The position numbers were made by a program, and so were the translations under genes. A stretch of 9,689 bases of DNA, taken from Pseudomonadota bacterium. Its GTDB lineage: Bacteria; Pseudomonadota; Gammaproteobacteria; Xanthomonadales; Xanthomonadaceae. The stretch lies in assembly GCA_023393895.1 (NCBI GenBank), contig JAEXBT010000043.1, forward strand, positions 1 to 9,689. The letters run 5' to 3'. Every line of letters begins with the position of its first letter. Position 1 is the stretch's first letter. A model generated the notes under the pieces. It saw nothing but the letters and a program-made list of their open reading frames with translations. It had not been told where the DNA came from and searched no databases. This document shows positions 8,017 to 9,689 of this stretch, piece by piece.

Positions 8017-8042
8017 GCGCCCACCCCACACGAGGCGGGCGC
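8017..8042 (-). terminator. Weak hairpin downstream of the acyl-CoA dehydrogenase, possible terminator
   Basis: Twenty-six bases past the stop on the minus strand, GCGCCC (8042-8037) can pair with GGGCGC (8022-8017) across a 14-base loop, followed by GGGTGTTT. The stem is only 6 bp and the tail is a poor T-run, so this is a tentative call. It is the best candidate for an end of the acyl-CoA dehydrogenase transcript before the gdhB leader. Confidence 0.25.
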
Positions 8043-8068
8043 ACCGGCATGTCGAGCGTCGGCTTCCA

Positions 8069-9217
8069 TCAACGCAACCCGGTTTCGTTGCGCGCGATCA
8101 CCAAGCGCTGGATCTCGCTGGTGCCTTCGTAGATCTCGGTGATCTTGGCGTCTCGGAAGTAGCGCTCGACCGGCATTTCCTTGCTGTAGCCCATGCCGGC
8201 GTGGATCTGGACGGCCTGATGGGCGATCCACATGCAGGCCTCGGACGCGGTGAGCTTGGCGATCGATGCCTCGTTGGTGAAGCGCTGGCCCTGCCCCTTC
8301 AGCCACGCCGCGCGCAGCGTCAGCAGCAGTGAGGCATCGAGCTTGCACTTCATGTCGGCGATCTTGGCCTGTGTCATCTGGAACGCGCCGATCGGTTGTC
8401 CGAAAGCCTTGCGCTCCTTCACGTAGGCAAGCGTGGCCTCGTAGGCGGCGCGGGCGATGCCAATGGCCTGGCTGGCAATGCCGATGCGACCGGCATCGAG
8501 CACGCCCATCGCGATCTTGAAGCCCTCGCCTTCCTTGCCCAGCACGTCGTCGGCGGCGGCGACGTAGTCCTCGAACTCGATCTCGCAGGTGGCCGATGCA
8601 CGAATGCCGAGCTTGGGCTCGGTCTTGCCGCGCCCGAAACCCGGCTTGTCGGTGTCGATCAGGAACGCGGTGATGCCCTTCGCGCCCTTGTCCGGGTCGG
8701 TCATCGCGAACAGCACGATGTACTTGGCGACCGGGCCGGAGGTGATCCAGCTCTTCTTGCCGTTGATCTTGTAGGAGCCATCGGCCTGCTTCACCGCCCG
8801 ACAGCGCATCGCGGTCGCATCCGAGCCGGACTGCGGCTCGGTCAGCGCAAACGCACCGATCTCGTGGCCCTCGGCGATCGCGGACACATACTGCTTCTTC
8901 TGCGCCTCCGTGCCGTGGGTGAGGATGCCATTGCAGAACAGCGAGTTGTTCACCGACATGATGGTCGAATGCGCGGCATCGGCCGCGGCGATCTCGACCA
9001 TGGCCAGCACGTAAGCCACCGGGTCCATGCCCGCGCCGCCGTACTCGGTCGGCACCTCGATGCCCATCAACCCGTTCTCGCCCAGCAGGCGGATGTTCTC
9101 CAGCGGGAATTCACCGCTGCGGTCGAAATGTTCGGCGGACGGTCCGATCTTTTCCTGGGCGATCCGGCGCGCCACATCCTGAATCATCAACTGCTCTTCG
9201 GTGAAGCTGAAATCCAC
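8069..9217 (-). CDS. Acyl-CoA dehydrogenase, short-chain/butyryl type
   Basis: This FAD enzyme introduces the alpha-beta double bond into acyl-CoA and passes electrons to electron-transferring flavoprotein. The 382 residues match the usual length. The N-terminal helical domain starts MDFSFTEEQLMIQD. FALTEPQSGSDA (123-134) and WITSG (157-161) form the flavin-contacting middle domain. RKAFGQPI (269-276), QIHAGMGY (337-344) and DAKITEIYEGTSEIQR (356-371) lie in the C-terminal domain. The catalytic base is predicted to be E364 in YEGT, the position used by short- and medium-chain enzymes; isovaleryl-CoA and long-chain types use a different one. Start choice: GTG at 9217 is supported by GAGGA eight bases upstream and by the typical first residues. 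Acyl chain length (butyryl, branched or other) is not decidable here. It is divergent from the arsR gene and stands alone; no electron-transfer flavoprotein or other beta-oxidation gene is in the window. Confidence 0.96.
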   Translation of the reverse strand: MDFSFTEEQLMIQDVARRIAQEKIGPSAEHFDRSGEFPLENIRLLGENGLMGIEVPTEYGGAGMDPVAYVLAMVEIAAADAAHSTIMSVNNSLFCNGILTHGTEAQKKQYVSAIAEGHEIGAFALTEPQSGSDATAMRCRAVKQADGSYKINGKKSWITSGPVAKYIVLFAMTDPDKGAKGITAFLIDTDKPGFGRGKTEPKLGIRASATCEIEFEDYVAAADDVLGKEGEGFKIAMGVLDAGRIGIASQAIGIARAAYEATLAYVKERKAFGQPIGAFQMTQAKIADMKCKLDASLLLTLRAAWLKGQGQRFTNEASIAKLTASEACMWIAHQAVQIHAGMGYSKEMPVERYFRDAKITEIYEGTSEIQRLVIARNETGLR

Positions 9218-9225
9218 GGCGTGCG

Positions 9226-9230
9226 TCCTC
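9226..9230 (-). promoter_or_regulatory. Shine-Dalgarno fixing the GTG start of the acyl-CoA dehydrogenase
   Basis: GAGGA on the minus strand lies exactly eight bases before the GTG at 9217. This is near-ideal spacing and supports GTG over any internal ATG; the next in-frame Met is residue 11, inside the conserved domain. Confidence 0.8.
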
Positions 9231-9235
9231 GCAGG

Positions 9236-9251
9236 AATCGAAACCGCGATT
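9236..9251. repeat. Short inverted repeat overlapping the acyl-CoA dehydrogenase -10 box
   Basis: AATCG (9236-9240) and CGATT (9247-9251) are perfect 5-bp arms with a 6-base gap. The right arm overlaps the predicted -10 element, a place where a repressor would act. Arms this short occur by chance, so the operator idea is weak. Confidence 0.25.
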
Positions 9252-9254
9252 GTA
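9249..9254 (-). promoter_or_regulatory. Candidate -10 box for the acyl-CoA dehydrogenase
   Basis: TACAAT on the minus strand (9254-9249) matches five of six consensus bases and lies 31 bases before the GTG, leaving room for a short leader with the GAGGA site. No good -35 is present at 16-18 bp upstream (GC-only sequence there), so the promoter may be activator-dependent or the call may be wrong. Confidence 0.4.
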
Positions 9255-9285
9255 GCCCGGCAACCCGCCGCGGCCCATGCCCGGC

Positions 9286-9314
9286 TTGACCCCGGAGCGA
9301 TGCCGCCTCAGAAT
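9286..9314 (+). promoter_or_regulatory. Sigma70-like promoter of the arsR-family gene
   Basis: TTGACC (9286-9291, five of six to consensus) and CAGAAT (9309-9314, four of six) are separated by exactly 17 bp. Initiation would be expected near 9320-9322, about 22 bases before the ATG at 9344 and inside the palindrome described next. This is the best-spaced promoter in the window. Confidence 0.55.
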
Positions 9315-9341
9315 TATCTTTGAATCCGGATAAAGAGATAA
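9314..9341. promoter_or_regulatory. 28-bp imperfect palindrome, probable ArsR-family operator
   Basis: The left half TTATCTTTGAATCC (9314-9327) matches the reverse complement of the right half GGATAAAGAGATAA (9328-9341) at 11 of 14 positions, with the dyad centre in CC/GG. It is AT-rich against very GC-rich surroundings. It covers the predicted transcription start and the AAAGAG ribosome-binding bases (9332-9337), ending two bases before the ATG. Position and symmetry fit autorepression by the dimeric regulator encoded just downstream. I have not matched it to a published motif. Confidence 0.6.
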
Positions 9342-9343
9342 AC

Positions 9344-9689
9344 ATGGATCTCGAAGCCTGGTCGTCCCGGCTCAAGGTCTTCGCCGACGCCACCCGCGTG
9401 CGCCTGCTGGCATTGCTCACGCACGAGGAACTGACCGTGGCCGAACTGGCCGCGATCACCGGGCTGGCACAGCCCCGCGTATCCACCCACCTGGCGAAGC
9501 TGAAGGAGGCCGGCCTGGCACGCGACCGTCGCGCCGGGGTCTCGGCCTACTACCGCTTCGACGAGGACATGCTCGATCCGGCGCAGCGTGCGCTCTGGGA
9601 GGCCTTGCGCAGCGGCAGCCGCGATCCGCTACTCGACCAGGACGCCGCACGCCTGCCCGGCGTGCTCGCGGCGCGTGCCAGCGACCAGA
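9344..9689 (+). CDS. ArsR-family winged-helix transcriptional regulator, 3'-truncated; possibly fused to a methyltransferase domain
   Basis: The frame is open from the ATG at 9344 to the window end (115 full codons plus one base). RLKVFADATRVRLLALL (9-25) is the ArsR opening helix pair. TVAELAAITG followed by LAQPRVSTHLAKL (31-53) is the helix-turn-helix, and residues 59-71 (ARDRRAGVSAYYR) form the wing. There is no cysteine in the visible part and no ELCVCDL-type metal site in the recognition region, so classical arsenic or metal sensing is unlikely. From memory, xanthomonad proteins with this N terminus, including the Leu-Pro-x-Val-Leu-Ala-Ala-Arg-Ala linker, continue into an S-adenosylmethionine-dependent methyltransferase domain and sit near metF/ahcY. 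That continuation lies outside the window and is inference. AAAGAG (9332-9337) six bases before the ATG is the ribosome-binding site. Family call is strong; ligand is unknown. Confidence 0.92.
   Translation, partial: MDLEAWSSRLKVFADATRVRLLALLTHEELTVAELAAITGLAQPRVSTHLAKLKEAGLARDRRAGVSAYYRFDEDMLDPAQRALWEALRSGSRDPLLDQDAARLPGVLAARASDQ

Noticed and set aside
2142..8132. A giant + strand protein gene of 1,996 codons
   Set aside because: It lies exactly opposite nadK and gdhB, whose family motifs are unmistakable. Its register is the one kept open by avoidance of TTA, CTA and TCA in the sense genes. The translation is His/Arg/Gln-rich with no domain I recognise.
7953..8348. A 131-codon minus-strand frame filling the gap between the acyl-CoA dehydrogenase and gdhB
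   Set aside because: Most of it overlaps the acyl-CoA dehydrogenase in another frame, and the tail in the gap is Arg/Ala/Pro-rich with no domain or ribosome-binding site.
9258..9263. TTGCCG on the minus strand as a -35 for the acyl-CoA dehydrogenase
   Set aside because: It is only four bases upstream of the TACAAT -10, far short of the 16-18 bp spacing required.
8396..9289. A 297-codon + strand frame opposite the acyl-CoA dehydrogenase
   Set aside because: It has the same mirrored codon register as the larger antisense frame. The sense strand has clear motifs, start and ribosome-binding site, and the antisense product is not recognisable.
1..9689. tRNA, rRNA, CRISPR array, insertion sequence, prophage or toxin-antitoxin module
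   Set aside because: I found no regularly spaced repeats, no transposase or integrase motifs, no flanking duplicated ends and no small paired genes. Nearly all the sequence is accounted for by housekeeping genes.

Overview
The window is ordinary-looking chromosomal DNA from a GC-rich bacterium. Gene content and protein style (a giant NAD-dependent glutamate dehydrogenase, a short proteobacterial NAD kinase, and an ArsR-type regulator of the form I associate with methionine-cycle genes) suggest a gammaproteobacterium of the Xanthomonadaceae/Lysobacteraceae group. That assignment is inference from recalled protein similarity, not from a marker gene. I see no mobile element, CRISPR array, tRNA, rRNA or phage gene.

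Layout. On the + strand, a 5'-truncated DUF2461 gene (2-598) is followed with no gap by a DUF2939 membrane-anchored protein (599-1153). These run head-on into a minus-strand pair, NAD kinase (2867-2100) then a cytosolic 5'-nucleotidase (2103-1150). The pair is joined by an ATGA start/stop overlap. The two converging transcripts share one CTAG tetranucleotide as both stop codons. Upstream of nadK, also on the minus strand, lies the 1,649-residue NAD-glutamate dehydrogenase (7892-2943). It ends in a textbook intrinsic terminator lying between it and nadK, and it is preceded by a 176-bp leader with competing inverted-repeat segments. Next is a minus-strand short-chain-type acyl-CoA dehydrogenase (9217-8069, GTG start). 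A 126-bp divergent intergenic region separates it from a + strand ArsR-family regulator (9344 to the window end, 3' truncated). That regulator has a good sigma70-like promoter and a 28-bp imperfect palindrome placed where an autoregulatory operator would be.

Functionally the window is central metabolism. The dehydrogenase burns glutamate to 2-oxoglutarate with NAD+, nadK makes NADP+ from NAD+, and the nucleotidase trims nucleoside monophosphates. The acyl-CoA dehydrogenase feeds fatty-acid or branched-chain acyl-CoA oxidation. The regulator probably controls genes beyond the right edge.

I found no convincing previously undescribed multi-gene system. The items most worth checking are: the nucleotidase reading as two homologous HAD-like halves, only the second keeping the catalytic residues; the ArsR operator/promoter arrangement; a possible leaderless nadK promoter built on the upstream terminator; and alternative pairings in the gdhB leader. 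A 1,996-codon open frame antisense to nadK-gdhB is striking but is explained by codon bias.
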